Assembly: GCA_040219135.1 (NCBI GenBank)
Contig: JAVJTA010000015.1
Location: forward strand, 1 to 64,000
DNA: 64,000 bases
Origin: UBA7803 sp040219135
GTDB taxonomy: Bacteria; Pseudomonadota; Gammaproteobacteria; Pseudomonadales; Azotimanducaceae
Direction: 5' to 3'
How positions within the stretch are numbered: the stretch's first letter is position 1; each line of letters opens with the position of its first letter. This document shows positions 53,967-63,315 of this stretch, in pieces. Made by a program: the position numbers and the translations under genes. The notes below the pieces were generated by a model. The model had not been told where the DNA came from. It searched no databases and saw only the letters and a program-made list of their open reading frames with translations.

Positions 53967-54730
53967 TGGGCAGAGTCGCCGGAAAATCCGTCATCGTCAC
54001 CGGCGCCGCGTCGAACCCGGGACTCGGCTGGGCCACCGCCGCGGTCCTGGCCCGCGAGGGCGCCCGGGTGCTGGTCACCGACATCGATGCCGACGGCGCG
54101 GCGGCGTGCGCGGCGGCGATCCGTGACGCCGGCGGCGAGGCGGTGTCGGCGCGCCAGGACGTCGCCGACGAGGCGGACTGGCAGGCCACCATGGATCTGG
54201 CGCTGGCGAGCTTCGGCCGTCTCGACGTCCTCGTGAACAACGCCGGCATCGCGGTGCTGAAGCCGATCGAGGCGCTGTCGCTGGAGGACTGGAACCGGCA
54301 GATCACGGTGAATCTGACCAGCGTGTTCCTCGGCTGCAAGTACGCCATGGAAGTGATGCGGGGCTCCGGCGGCGGCGCCATCATCAACCTGTCGTCGGTG
54401 GCCGGGCTGATCGGCCTGCCGACCTGCGCCGCCTACGGTGCCGCGAAGGGCGGGGTGCGGATGATGTCGAAGACGGTGGCGCTGGAGGGCGCCGCCCACG
54501 ACATCCGCTGCAATTCGGTGCACCCGGGCATGATCTGGACCAACATGCAGGCTCAGTCGACTCAGGCGCGCGATCCCGCCGACGTCCCGATGGATCGCGC
54601 GCGGATACCGCTCGGAAAAATGGGCGAGCCGGACGACATTGCCAACTGCGTGCTGTACCTGGCCTCGGACGAGGCGAAGTACGTCACCGGCGCCGAATTC
54701 ACGGTGGATGGTGGTATGACGGCGCAATAG
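53966..54730 (+). CDS. short-chain dehydrogenase/reductase
   Basis: A 254-residue classical SDR: VIVTGAASNPGLGWATA, VLVNNAGIAV, the catalytic Ser in INLSSVAG, YGAAKGG (Tyr-x3-Lys), and a final VDGGMTAQ. NAD or NADP alcohol/ketone chemistry. It is coupled to the PNPOx-like gene and lies 117 bases before the TonB receptor. Confidence 0.92.
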   Translation: MGRVAGKSVIVTGAASNPGLGWATAAVLAREGARVLVTDIDADGAAACAAAIRDAGGEAVSARQDVADEADWQATMDLALASFGRLDVLVNNAGIAVLKPIEALSLEDWNRQITVNLTSVFLGCKYAMEVMRGSGGGAIINLSSVAGLIGLPTCAAYGAAKGGVRMMSKTVALEGAAHDIRCNSVHPGMIWTNMQAQSTQARDPADVPMDRARIPLGKMGEPDDIANCVLYLASDEAKYVTGAEFTVDGGMTAQ

Positions 54731-54741
54731 CGGTTCCGGCG

Positions 54742-54761
54742 AACTGTCGATTTCGACAGTT
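54742..54761. promoter_or_regulatory. 20-bp perfect palindrome upstream of the TonB receptor
   Basis: AACTGTCGATTTCGACAGTT, 9-bp arms around TT, lies 11 bases past the SDR stop and 86 before the receptor ATG. It has no T-tract, so an operator is more likely than a terminator. It contains CTGT-N8-ACAG but with a GC-rich, symmetrical centre unlike LexA sites. Confidence 0.55.
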
Positions 54762-54847
54762 TCCCGGCGCGGCGTCTTGGGAGTAGGCTCGCAGTTAGGT
54801 TCGGGGAAAAGTCTGGTCTGGAGAGGCCAAACAGGGGAGAGGTAGTG

Positions 54848-57256
54848 ATGTACATCATTCGGCAGGCTTGCAGCTCTGCAGGCACAACTGCGTCAATTGC
54901 AGGCATTCTTTTCGGTGTGGTCATGGCATCGAGTACCGTGGTCCAGGCGGCTGAGGAGCGCCCGCGCGCTTCACGGGTGATCGAAGAAGTGATCGTCACC
55001 GCTCGGAAGTCCGAGGAGTCGGCGCAGTCGGTGCCTATCGCCATGACGGCGTTGTCCCAACAGCTCGAAAGTCCGACCATCCGTAACCTCACGGACCTGA
55101 ACGGCTACGCGCCAAACGTGCGGATCGACGAAGCCGGCGGCCGTTCTGGGGGCGGGGCGAATATCACCATCCGTGGTATCAGCCCGACCCGCACCGACGA
55201 CAATTCCTTCGATGCGCCCATCGCGGTGATGATCGACGGCATCTATCTGGGCTCCCTGGCCGGCCAGGTGCTGGAGAACTTCGACCTCGAGCGCGTCGAG
55301 ATTCTGCGCGGTCCTCAGGGCACGCTATTCGGGAAGAACACCGTCGGCGGCGTGGTGCACGTGATCCGCAGCCGGCCCACCGGCGAATGGGGCGCGCGGC
55401 TGAAGGCGACCCTCGGCGAAGATCAGCAGCGTGAGCTGCGCGCCGTGGTCAACGCGCCGGTCATCGAAGACATGCTTGCTGTGAAGGGGTTCCTGACCAT
55501 TCAGCAGGACGACGGGTTCCGCAAGAGCGTGACCACCGGCAACGACGTGGCCGACGCCGACTACCAGAACTACGGGGTGACGTTCCTGGCCACGCCGACC
55601 GACGGCTTCGAGGCGCTGTTCACCATCGAGCGGTTCAAGGACGAGGGGCGGCTGAACGCCTACCACACCAACTACAATCTGGCGCCCGGGGTCGTTGCAC
55701 CGCCGACGGACCCGAACGAAACCGATTTGAGCACCGGGCTGCTGAGCTGCGCGGTCAACCCGACGTCGTGCCGCACCAGCCTGGCCACGCCGAAGATCTC
55801 GGAGAACGATACCGACAACGATGCCGAGCTGGAGACCGATGCCTACACGCTGAACATGAGCTTCGATCTGTCCGAGAACCTGAAGCTCGTATCGGTCACC
55901 GGTTATCGAGACATGACGGATCACCAGATCTACGACTTTGACGGATCGAGTGCTCCGTTCATCACCATCGAGCGTTGGAACGACTACGACCAATTCAGCC
56001 AGGAGCTTCGTATCGACGGTACGTGGCGGGATGTCTCGTTCACCTCCGGCGTCTATTACTGGAACAACGAGTTCGAGCAGGACTGGGTGACCGATGGCCA
56101 GCTGTGGCCGGTGCTGTTCGGCGGCGTGGCCGCGGATCCGGTGCTGTGGGAGGTGTGCAAGACGAACCTCCCCGGCACCAACATCTGGTGCGACTCCGGC
56201 ATCAACGGTGGCATTCCCCTGGGTCAGCCGGTGACCCAGATCCTCTACGAAACCCAGGAAACCACATCCGTCGCCGCGTTTATCCAGGGTGATTGGACCT
56301 TTGCTGAAAAGTGGACGGTGACTGCCGGCTTGCGCTGGACAGAGGAGCGCAAGGAGTTCGTCGCCGGACAAGCCTATCTCTCGAATCGGGAGCGCCAGCG
56401 GCTGCGGAATTTCCCGGAGTACGCGGATCTGGACAACACGTGGCGTGAGGTCTCCCCGAAGCTCGGATTGACCTATCAGGTCAACCCGCAGGCGATTGCT
56501 TACGTATCCTATTCAGAGGGCTTTCACTCGGGCGGTTTCTTCGGTGTGAATCAGAACACCAGCGACTTCGAGCGCGACCAGTACGAGCCGGAATTCGCCG
56601 ACACCTACGAGATCGGCTTCAAGAGCACGCTGCTCGACAACCGCATGCGCTTCAATGCGTCGCTGTTCCGCACCGACTTCAAGGACAAGCAGGAGTCGTC
56701 CGTTCAGTTCGACCCCTCCACATCGACGGTCGCGTCAGTGTTCGACAACGTGGCGGACGCCACCTACCAGGGTGTTGAGATCGAGGTCGAGTACGTGTTC
56801 AACGACTATCTGCGCGGCTTCGCGAACTACGGCTACCTCGATGCCGAGTACGACAAGTTCGAGACTGACATCAATGCCTCGGATGGGGTGACGATCATCG
56901 AGGATGCGAGCTTCCTGAAGCCTCGCAACGCGCCGGAGAACACCTTTGGAATCGGTGGAACGTTCAGCTATCCCATCGCTGCGGGTTCGTTGGAGATCTT
57001 CGCCAAGTACGCCTGGGTTGACGAGTACGAAGGTACGTTGCTGAACACGCCGCTGGGGCGGATCAAATCGACGAAAGACGTCACCGCATCGGTGGGTTAT
57101 TACACCGACACGTGGGCAGTGTCGGCCTTCGGTCGCAATCTGACCGACGAGCAGATCGAGGGATTCGTCGTCGTCGCGCCGCTTTTCGCCGCGGGCACGG
57201 TCAACCGACCGCGCAGCTTCGGTATGGAGCTGGAGTATCGGTTCCAGCCCCGGTGA
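54848..57256 (+). CDS. TonB-dependent receptor
   Basis: An 802-residue outer-membrane receptor. ATG 54848 follows GGGGAGAGG. Signal peptide to about residue 35; TonB-box region IEEVIVTARKSEES; plug motifs ANITIRGISPTR, IAVMIDGIYLG and ERVEILRGPQGTLFGKNTVGG. A barrel follows, closing with RPRSFGMELEYRFQPR. It is intact, unlike the receptor at 16666. The substrate is presumably that of the VOC/PNPOx/SDR group. Confidence 0.94.
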   Translation: MYIIRQACSSAGTTASIAGILFGVVMASSTVVQAAEERPRASRVIEEVIVTARKSEESAQSVPIAMTALSQQLESPTIRNLTDLNGYAPNVRIDEAGGRSGGGANITIRGISPTRTDDNSFDAPIAVMIDGIYLGSLAGQVLENFDLERVEILRGPQGTLFGKNTVGGVVHVIRSRPTGEWGARLKATLGEDQQRELRAVVNAPVIEDMLAVKGFLTIQQDDGFRKSVTTGNDVADADYQNYGVTFLATPTDGFEALFTIERFKDEGRLNAYHTNYNLAPGVVAPPTDPNETDLSTGLLSCAVNPTSCRTSLATPKISENDTDNDAELETDAYTLNMSFDLSENLKLVSVTGYRDMTDHQIYDFDGSSAPFITIERWNDYDQFSQELRIDGTWRDVSFTSGVYYWNNEFEQDWVTDGQLWPVLFGGVAADPVLWEVCKTNLPGTNIWCDSGINGGIPLGQPVTQILYETQETTSVAAFIQGDWTFAEKWTVTAGLRWTEERKEFVAGQAYLSNRERQRLRNFPEYADLDNTWREVSPKLGLTYQVNPQAIAYVSYSEGFHSGGFFGVNQNTSDFERDQYEPEFADTYEIGFKSTLLDNRMRFNASLFRTDFKDKQESSVQFDPSTSTVASVFDNVADATYQGVEIEVEYVFNDYLRGFANYGYLDAEYDKFETDINASDGVTIIEDASFLKPRNAPENTFGIGGTFSYPIAAGSLEIFAKYAWVDEYEGTLLNTPLGRIKSTKDVTASVGYYTDTWAVSAFGRNLTDEQIEGFVVVAPLFAAGTVNRPRSFGMELEYRFQPR

Positions 57257-57264
57257 ACGCGTCC

Positions 57265-57291
57265 CCGCATCGTGCTCCAAGTCCGATGCGG
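57265..57291. terminator. GC-rich hairpin between convergent genes
   Basis: CCGCATCG (57265-57272) pairs perfectly with CGATGCGG (57284-57291) around an 11-base loop, between the ends of the receptor and carboxylase genes. It has no U-tract; a bidirectional stop or mRNA end-protection is a guess. Confidence 0.45.
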
Positions 57292-57311
57292 AGGGTAGGG
57301 TAGGAAAAGGA

Positions 57312-60300
57312 TCACGGGCGGAACTGCAGCGCCCGTGATCCCAAACTGGCGGCCTGCCCGACCAGCCGGTACGCCATCTCGACCCACTCGCACACGAGCT
57401 TGCGCGTATCCCGCGGGTCGATCATCTCCTCCATCTGAAACTTCGATAACGGGCCCGCCGGTCCCCGCGCGCTCTCGATCCGCGCCATCAGCTCCGCGCG
57501 CAGCGCCTCCGGATCTTCCGCTTCGGCGAGCTGGCGCTTGTACGCCGCCTCGATGCCGCCTTCCGGCGGAATGCCGCCGACGTCGGCCGCCGGCCACACC
57601 ACGCGCATGGACGGTTCCGCCCGCGGGGTGGCGTAGTTGTTGCCGGCCACGCCGAAGCTGCGCCGCATGAGCACGGTGAAGATCGGCACCTTCGTCTGGG
57701 CGAACGCGATCATCCACTCGCCGCCGGCGCGGATGGTGCCGGCCTGCTCGTGCTCCAGGCCCACGGCGAAGCCCGGGTTGTCCACCAGGTTGAGCACGGG
57801 GATGTGGAACAGATCGCACAGGTCGAGGTGGCGGGTCAGCTTGCGGCAGCCGTCGGCGGTGAGCGCGCCGCCGTTCCGGTGGCGGCTGTCCGAGGCGATC
57901 ACGCCGAGGCTGTGGCCGTTCATGCGCACGAACCCGGTGATCTGATCGGTCCCCCACAGCGGCCCGACTTCGAAGAACGAGCCCGTGTCCGCCATCAGCG
58001 TGATGGCGCGGCGCGCATCGAAGGTGGTGGTGCGCCTGCGCGGTACCAGGGTGAACAGCTCCTCCTCGCGCCGGGTCGGCGGATCGTCGGGGTTCGGCGG
58101 CAGCACCGGCGGCGCTTCATAGACCGATGACGGCAGGTAGCTGAGGAACCGCCGCGTCTGAGCGAAGGCGTCCTGTTCGGTCTCCGCCAGGTTGTCCACC
58201 GAGCCGTTGGCGCAGTGGATGCGCCAGTCGCCGAGCTCCTCCTTGGTGATGTCGTAGCCCATGGCGTGGCGCACCACCGGCGGGCCGGCGACGAACAGCT
58301 GGGCGATGTCGCGCACCATCACCGAGAAGTGGCCGAGCACCGCTTTGGCGGCACCGATGCCCACCACGCTGCCGAGCAGCAGGTTCACGACCGGCACGGT
58401 GGCGAGCTGCTCGGCGTACTGGGTGCTGCCCAGATGCCCGGGCAGGAACGAGCCGCCGCTGCCGGCGACGCGCGGTCGGCCGGCGGTGATGTGGCCGCTC
58501 GATTCCTGGGCGCGGCTCGCCCCTTCCTTCTGCTGTTGCGGCACCATGGCGGCGACGCTGCCGCCGCCCGAGGAGCCGTCCAGCAGGCGCACGGACGGTA
58601 CTTTGAGTTCCACGGACAGCGAGTCGAGATAGCGGCTCTTCTGGCCGATGGCGCCGTCCGCGTGACCGCCGCGGGAGGTGAAGTCGTCGGCGCAGACGAT
58701 GGCCGTGCGGCCGTCGATGCTGCCCCAGCCGCCGACGTGGTTGGCGGGGGTGAAGCCGGCCACCTTGCCGTCGTCGCCGTAGGAGGCGAACCCGGCGATG
58801 CTGCCGACCTCGCGGAACGAGCCGTCGTCCAGCAGGGCGTCGATGCGTTCCCGGCAGGTCAGCTTGCCGCGGTCGCGCTGACGCACCACGCCGGGGTCGT
58901 CGGAGCCGGGTGCCATGCGCTCGTGGGCCAGGCGCTGCAGGGTGGACACCTCGTCGAGCACGTCGGCCCAGGTATCTTCTGCGGCGCGCGCGCTGGCACC
59001 GACGGCCCCCGCAGACGGCGCGATGAGGGCGATCACCTGACCGGCGGCAACGCTTACCCCGGCTTCGAGCGGTTGCAGGGCCGCGATGGTGCCGGCGCAG
59101 GGCGCGGTCACTTCGGTTTCCATCTTCATGGCGCTGAGGATCAGCAGCGCCTGGCCGGCGGCGACCGTGTCGCCCTCGGCCGCGGACACCTCGAGCACCT
59201 GGCCGTCCATGGGGCAGGCGACGGGCTGCTGACCCGGCTCGGCCTCCAGGCTGGGAAGCGTCGGTGTGGTTGCGCTTGGCGCGCGCGCGCCGGGCCCGCG
59301 CCCGGTGGCGTGGCGCTCCAGCAGGTCCAGCGCGCCGTTGCCCGCCGGCGCGTCGCGCAGGGACTCGCCGTCCTCGTCGAACAGGGTCACCCGGGCATCG
59401 CCGCCGCGCACCGCCGGGTGCGAGAGCAGGGCGCGCAGTTCGACCAGGTTGGTGGGCACCCCGGCGATGTGGAATTCGGCCAGGGCCCGCAGGGTGCGGT
59501 CGAGGGCGGACTGGTAGGCCGGGTCCGGGTCCGTGGCGTGCGCCGGGCGCGCGCTGCGGGCGCTTGACGTGCCAATGACCTTCGCCAGCAGCGGGTCGAA
59601 CTGGGGCGGCGGTGTGAGGCCGAGGTAGCCGCAGGCGTCCACGCGCACGCCGGGTCCGGAGGGTTCCTTGTAGCCGCTGAGCGTTCCCGCGCCCCGGGCC
59701 ACCACCCGGGCCTGGATCGAGAAGCGGTCCGGTGGCGCGATGACGGCCTGGTCGGCCAGACCCAGGTCAGCGAGCGTCGCCCCGGAGGCGATCTGGAGCT
59801 GCGCTTCCACCAGATCGACGCCGGTGATCTGCTCGGTGATGGTGTGCTCCACCTGAATGCGCGGGTTGCACTCGATGAAGAAGTACTCGCCGGTCTCCGG
59901 CAGCACCAGGAACTCGACGGTGCCGGCGTTCACGTAGCCGGCCTCGCGTACCAGGCGCACGGCGTCGGTGAACAGGCGCTGGCGCAGGGCGTCGTCGAGC
60001 CCGGGGGCCGGCGCGATCTCCAGCACCTTCTGGTGGCGCTGCTGGACCGAGCAGTCGCGCTCGTAGAGATGCACCACGTGGCCGGAGGCATCGGCCAGCA
60101 CCTGCACCTCGATGTGCCGGGGCCGTTCCAGCAGCCGCTCGAGAAACAGCGCGCCGTTGCCGAAGGCGGCCCGGGCTTCGCTCTCGCAGCGGGCGAAGGC
60201 ATCGGCCATTTCGTCGCGGCCGTACACCCGGCGCATGCCGCGGCCTCCGCCGCCGGCGGCCGCCTTCAGCATCACCGGATAGCCGATCTCGCCGGCGAGG

Positions 60301-60740
60301 ATCAGGGCCTGCTCCGGCGAAGCCAGGGGCTCGGCGCTTCCCCACACGATCGGGATGTCGAGTGACTGGGCCAGCGCGCGCGCGCGCACCTGGTCGCCGA
60401 ACAGGGCCAGCACCTCGGGCGGCGGGCCGACGAAGGTGAGCCCGGCGGCCGCGCAGGCGGTGGCAAAGTCCGCGTTCTCGGCGAGAAACCCGTAGCCCGG
60501 GTGCACGCAGTCGCAGCCGCTCTCCCGGGCCGCATCGATGATGGCCGCGGCGTCGAGGTAGGCGCGCACCGGGTCGCCGCCGGCGGCGATTTCCCGCGCC
60601 TCGGTGGCGATGCGGGTGTGCAGCGCGTCGGCGTCGATGGGCGCGTGAATGGCCACGGACTTCATCCCAAGCCCCGCCGCCGCGCGGGCGATGCGGATGG
60701 CGATTTCGCCGCGGTTGCTGATCAGAACCCGGATGAGCAT
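57312..60740 (-). CDS. single-chain biotin-dependent acyl-CoA carboxylase (BC-BCCP-CT)
   Basis: A 1142-residue fusion of all three parts. Biotin carboxylase, residues about 1-450: VLISNRGEIAIRIARAA, the ATP loop AAAGGGGRGMR, EYFFIECNPRIQVEHT. Biotin carrier, about 515-585: LSAMKMETEV with the biotinyl Lys at 539. Carboxyltransferase, about 600-1142: RDRGKLTCRERIDALLDDGSF, GSSGGGSVAAM and NLVDNPGFAVG. Usually these are two or three proteins; one-chain forms exist, for example among long-chain acyl-CoA carboxylases. Propionyl-, methylcrotonyl- or long-chain acyl-CoA could be the substrate. Confidence 0.9.
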   Translation of the reverse strand: MLIRVLISNRGEIAIRIARAAAGLGMKSVAIHAPIDADALHTRIATEAREIAAGGDPVRAYLDAAAIIDAARESGCDCVHPGYGFLAENADFATACAAAGLTFVGPPPEVLALFGDQVRARALAQSLDIPIVWGSAEPLASPEQALILAGEIGYPVMLKAAAGGGGRGMRRVYGRDEMADAFARCESEARAAFGNGALFLERLLERPRHIEVQVLADASGHVVHLYERDCSVQQRHQKVLEIAPAPGLDDALRQRLFTDAVRLVREAGYVNAGTVEFLVLPETGEYFFIECNPRIQVEHTITEQITGVDLVEAQLQIASGATLADLGLADQAVIAPPDRFSIQARVVARGAGTLSGYKEPSGPGVRVDACGYLGLTPPPQFDPLLAKVIGTSSARSARPAHATDPDPAYQSALDRTLRALAEFHIAGVPTNLVELRALLSHPAVRGGDARVTLFDEDGESLRDAPAGNGALDLLERHATGRGPGARAPSATTPTLPSLEAEPGQQPVACPMDGQVLEVSAAEGDTVAAGQALLILSAMKMETEVTAPCAGTIAALQPLEAGVSVAAGQVIALIAPSAGAVGASARAAEDTWADVLDEVSTLQRLAHERMAPGSDDPGVVRQRDRGKLTCRERIDALLDDGSFREVGSIAGFASYGDDGKVAGFTPANHVGGWGSIDGRTAIVCADDFTSRGGHADGAIGQKSRYLDSLSVELKVPSVRLLDGSSGGGSVAAMVPQQQKEGASRAQESSGHITAGRPRVAGSGGSFLPGHLGSTQYAEQLATVPVVNLLLGSVVGIGAAKAVLGHFSVMVRDIAQLFVAGPPVVRHAMGYDITKEELGDWRIHCANGSVDNLAETEQDAFAQTRRFLSYLPSSVYEAPPVLPPNPDDPPTRREEELFTLVPRRRTTTFDARRAITLMADTGSFFEVGPLWGTDQITGFVRMNGHSLGVIASDSRHRNGGALTADGCRKLTRHLDLCDLFHIPVLNLVDNPGFAVGLEHEQAGTIRAGGEWMIAFAQTKVPIFTVLMRRSFGVAGNNYATPRAEPSMRVVWPAADVGGIPPEGGIEAAYKRQLAEAEDPEALRAELMARIESARGPAGPLSKFQMEEMIDPRDTRKLVCEWVEMAYRLVGQAASLGSRALQFRP

Positions 60741-60896
60741 GGTGCCGTGCCTCCCCCAATACGCTGGCAGTCGAACAGCTTACCTCCGCGGGCGCCTGTC
60801 TGCCGAGGGCGGGTCGAATCGCGCCCGCGGGCCGTCGCCTTGCCCGCCCGCGCCGGGGCGGCTAGGGTGCGATGCGTTCAACCAGGGAGCAGGCCG

Positions 60897-61871
60897 GTGC
60901 TGAGATTCGTTCTGGGTGTGCTGGTCGCGGGACTGATTGCCGCCGGCTTCTGGCTGTTCGAGGGCGATCTGCCGGCGGCCGAGGTCGACGCCCGCTACAG
61001 CAACGGTGCGTCGGCGTTTCTCACCACGGCGTCCGGCGCGCGCATTCACTACCGCGATCAGGGCAACCGCACGGGTCCGCCGCTGGTACTGGTACACGGT
61101 TCCAACGCCTCGCTGCATACCTGGGAGCCCTGGGTGGCGGCGTTGGGCGACCGCTACCGCGTGGTTACCCTGGACCTGCCGGGGCACGGCCTCACGGGCC
61201 GGGTGCCGGACGACGACTACGGGTCCGAGGCTATGGTCGCCGCCGTGCACGCGGTGGCCGAGCACTTGAACCTGCCTGGCTTTGTCCTCGGCGGCAATTC
61301 CATGGGCGGCGGCGTTGCCTGGCGCTACGCGCTGGCTCATCCCGATCGGGTGCGCGCCCTGGTGCTGGTGGACGCTTCGGCGCCGTGGTCCTGGCGCCGC
61401 GAAGCGCCAGTGGCCGGCGACGGGGATACCCCTCTGGGATTCACTCTGCTGCGCAGCGAGGCGTTCCGCGCTATCGCCCGCAATCTCGATCCCGGTTATC
61501 TGGTGGCCCAGGGCCTGCGCGCCGCTTATCACGACCCCGGGCAGGTGGACGACGCGCTGATCGCTCGCTATCGCGATCTGACCCTGCGGGCCGGCAGCCG
61601 CGAGGCGATCCTCAGCCGCTTCGGGCGGGCGCCGGATACCACGTCGGACGCCGTGGACCTGTCGGTGCTCACCATGCCCACCCTGATCCTCTGGGGACGT
61701 CACGACACCCTGATCGGCGTCGAGGTGGGAGAGCGGTTCGATGCCGAGCTGCCGGACTCGCGCCTGGTGATCTACGAGGACCTCGGCCACGTGCCCATGG
61801 AAGAGGCGCCGACGCGCACGGCGGCCGATGTGCGGGCATTCCTCGATCGCGCCGTGGAATCGGCCCCGTAA
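60897..61871 (+). CDS. alpha/beta hydrolase with N-terminal membrane anchor
   Basis: A 324-residue hydrolase, GTG start behind GGAG. N-terminal hydrophobic segment FVLGVLVAGLIAAGFWLF. Catalytic set: oxyanion VLVHGSNAS, nucleophile GGNSMGGG, acid ILWGRHDTL, base EDLGHVPMEEAP. The fold is that of the meta-cleavage-product hydrolase/epoxide-hydrolase group, but the anchor implies action at the membrane or periplasm. Confidence 0.87.
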   Translation: MLRFVLGVLVAGLIAAGFWLFEGDLPAAEVDARYSNGASAFLTTASGARIHYRDQGNRTGPPLVLVHGSNASLHTWEPWVAALGDRYRVVTLDLPGHGLTGRVPDDDYGSEAMVAAVHAVAEHLNLPGFVLGGNSMGGGVAWRYALAHPDRVRALVLVDASAPWSWRREAPVAGDGDTPLGFTLLRSEAFRAIARNLDPGYLVAQGLRAAYHDPGQVDDALIARYRDLTLRAGSREAILSRFGRAPDTTSDAVDLSVLTMPTLILWGRHDTLIGVEVGERFDAELPDSRLVIYEDLGHVPMEEAPTRTAADVRAFLDRAVESAP

Positions 61872-62566
61872 TCGCGGCCCCGGTCCGCTCTGGCTTGCGT
61901 GCGGACCGCTGTCGAGTGGACCTCTGACGGTGAGCGCGGATACAGCGCCGCGGCCAGCAGCAGCCACTGCAGGAGGGTCAGAACCACGCCGATTTCGTCC
62001 GTCGTCCCGTGCGGTTGTCCCGAGACCAGCAGGCCGAGTTGCAGGGGAACCGCCGCGGCACAGATCAGGGCGGTCTTTTTCTGCATGGGGGTCATCGCGG
62101 CGCCGGTTCCCGCGGCGCGCCATCGCACACACCACCACCACACGCACGCCAGGGCGAACATCCCGAACTGCAGCGCGTAGAACGGTGTGGAGATGTCGAG
62201 GGTCACGTCCAGGGTGTCGCCGCGGAACATCACCGGCTCGCCGCTGACCAGTTCGAACACCGCGTCGGCGGCAAAGAATCCCAGGTAGCCGGCGAGCAGG
62301 GGCCCGGCCAGTGCATAGCGACGCTCACGCAGAGCCCAGAGCACCAGCAGGCCCGCCGCCAGCAGCCCGTAGACCACCAGGACATCGGCGCGGGCCAGGC
62401 CACTCGAATGGAAAACGTGCCCGAAATAGCTGGTGCCCCAGCTGTAGCTCGGGCCTTCGAAGGTGAGTCGGAAGAACACCAGCCACGGCAGAAGTGTCTT
62501 CAACGCCACCCAGACCCAGAGCACCGTATACAGGCGGCGTTCCCCGCGTTGCGTTTTTGTTCCCAT
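61772..62566 (-). CDS. membrane protein of unknown function
   Basis: A 264-residue protein from ATG 62566 with about six hydrophobic segments (LYTVLWVWVALKTLLPWLVFF; VLVVYGLLAAGLLVLW; LAGPLLAGYLGFFAADAVF; FYALQFGMFALACVWWWC; TALICAAAVPLQLGLLVSG; LTLLQWLLLAAALYP). The last 40 residues are hydrophilic and arginine-rich, and the frame overlaps the end of the convergent hydrolase gene by 100 bases. Family not recognised. Confidence 0.65.
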   Translation of the reverse strand: MGTKTQRGERRLYTVLWVWVALKTLLPWLVFFRLTFEGPSYSWGTSYFGHVFHSSGLARADVLVVYGLLAAGLLVLWALRERRYALAGPLLAGYLGFFAADAVFELVSGEPVMFRGDTLDVTLDISTPFYALQFGMFALACVWWWCVRWRAAGTGAAMTPMQKKTALICAAAVPLQLGLLVSGQPHGTTDEIGVVLTLLQWLLLAAALYPRSPSEVHSTAVRTQARADRGRDYGADSTARSRNARTSAAVRVGASSMGTWPRSS

Positions 62567-62634
62567 CGCTCGATCGCTCCCGGTGTCGTGTTGCTCTATC
62601 TTGGTGATACCTGTTTTCGGCGAACGGTTGCATC

Positions 62635-63315
62635 GTGCTGCGGGATCTGGGTCGAAGTTTGCTGGTCTTGGTGGTCGTCCTGGGGTCCGACGGCGCTGCG
62701 GCGTCTGCAAGCGACATCCTTCTGGGCCGCGTCGAACACGTCGCCGACGGCGACTCCCTCACGCTGCTCGCCGACGGCTCGCGCCATCGCATCCGTCTGC
62801 ACCAGATCGACGCGCCCGAGCAGGATCAGCCGGGCAGCCGCGAGTCGCGGCGTGCCCTGGCCGGAAAGGTCGACGGCAAGTACGTGCGCGTGACGGTGGT
62901 GACCACCGACGACTACGGCCGCCTGGTCGGCCAGGTCTGGCTCGGAGATCGCGACATCAACCGCGAGCTGATCGGCGAAGGACATGCCTGGGTCTATCGG
63001 CGTTACCTCGAGGACCGCTCGCTGCTGGCGGACGAAGCGACGGCGCGAGACGCTGGCCGCGGCCTTTGGGCGGCGATCGATCCTCAACCGCCCTGGGAGT
63101 GGCGTCAGCGTGCGCGTGCTGCTGCGTCGGCACAGGGCGCCGCCGAGGGCTGTCTGATCAAGGGCAACATCAACCGCCGCGGCGAGCGCATCTACCATCA
63201 GCCGGGAGATCGCTACTACGCCGAGACGCGGATCAACACGTCGCGCGGCGAGCGCTGGTTCTGTTCCGAAGCGGAGGCGAAGCGCGCCGGCTGGCGTGGC
63301 GCCCGGTCGCGCTGA
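62635..63315 (+). CDS. exported SNase (thermonuclease)-like protein
   Basis: A 226-residue protein, GTG start, N-terminal signal (LLVLVVVLGSDGAAASA). SNase domain: VEHVADGDSLTLL, RIRLHQIDAPEQDQ (Arg/Asp/Glu), DDYGRLVGQVWL and HAWVYRRY. The C-terminal extension GCLIKGNINRRGERIYHQPG...GERWFCSEAEAKRAGWR is a common module in such nucleases. A secreted or periplasmic nuclease is likely. Confidence 0.9.
   Translation: MLRDLGRSLLVLVVVLGSDGAAASASDILLGRVEHVADGDSLTLLADGSRHRIRLHQIDAPEQDQPGSRESRRALAGKVDGKYVRVTVVTTDDYGRLVGQVWLGDRDINRELIGEGHAWVYRRYLEDRSLLADEATARDAGRGLWAAIDPQPPWEWRQRARAAASAQGAAEGCLIKGNINRRGERIYHQPGDRYYAETRINTSRGERWFCSEAEAKRAGWRGARSR

Noticed and set aside
54744..54759. A second LexA box (CTGT-N8-ACAG) before the TonB receptor
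   Set aside because: The N8 is GC-rich and itself symmetrical, and the gene is a receptor. A dedicated regulator explains the palindrome better.
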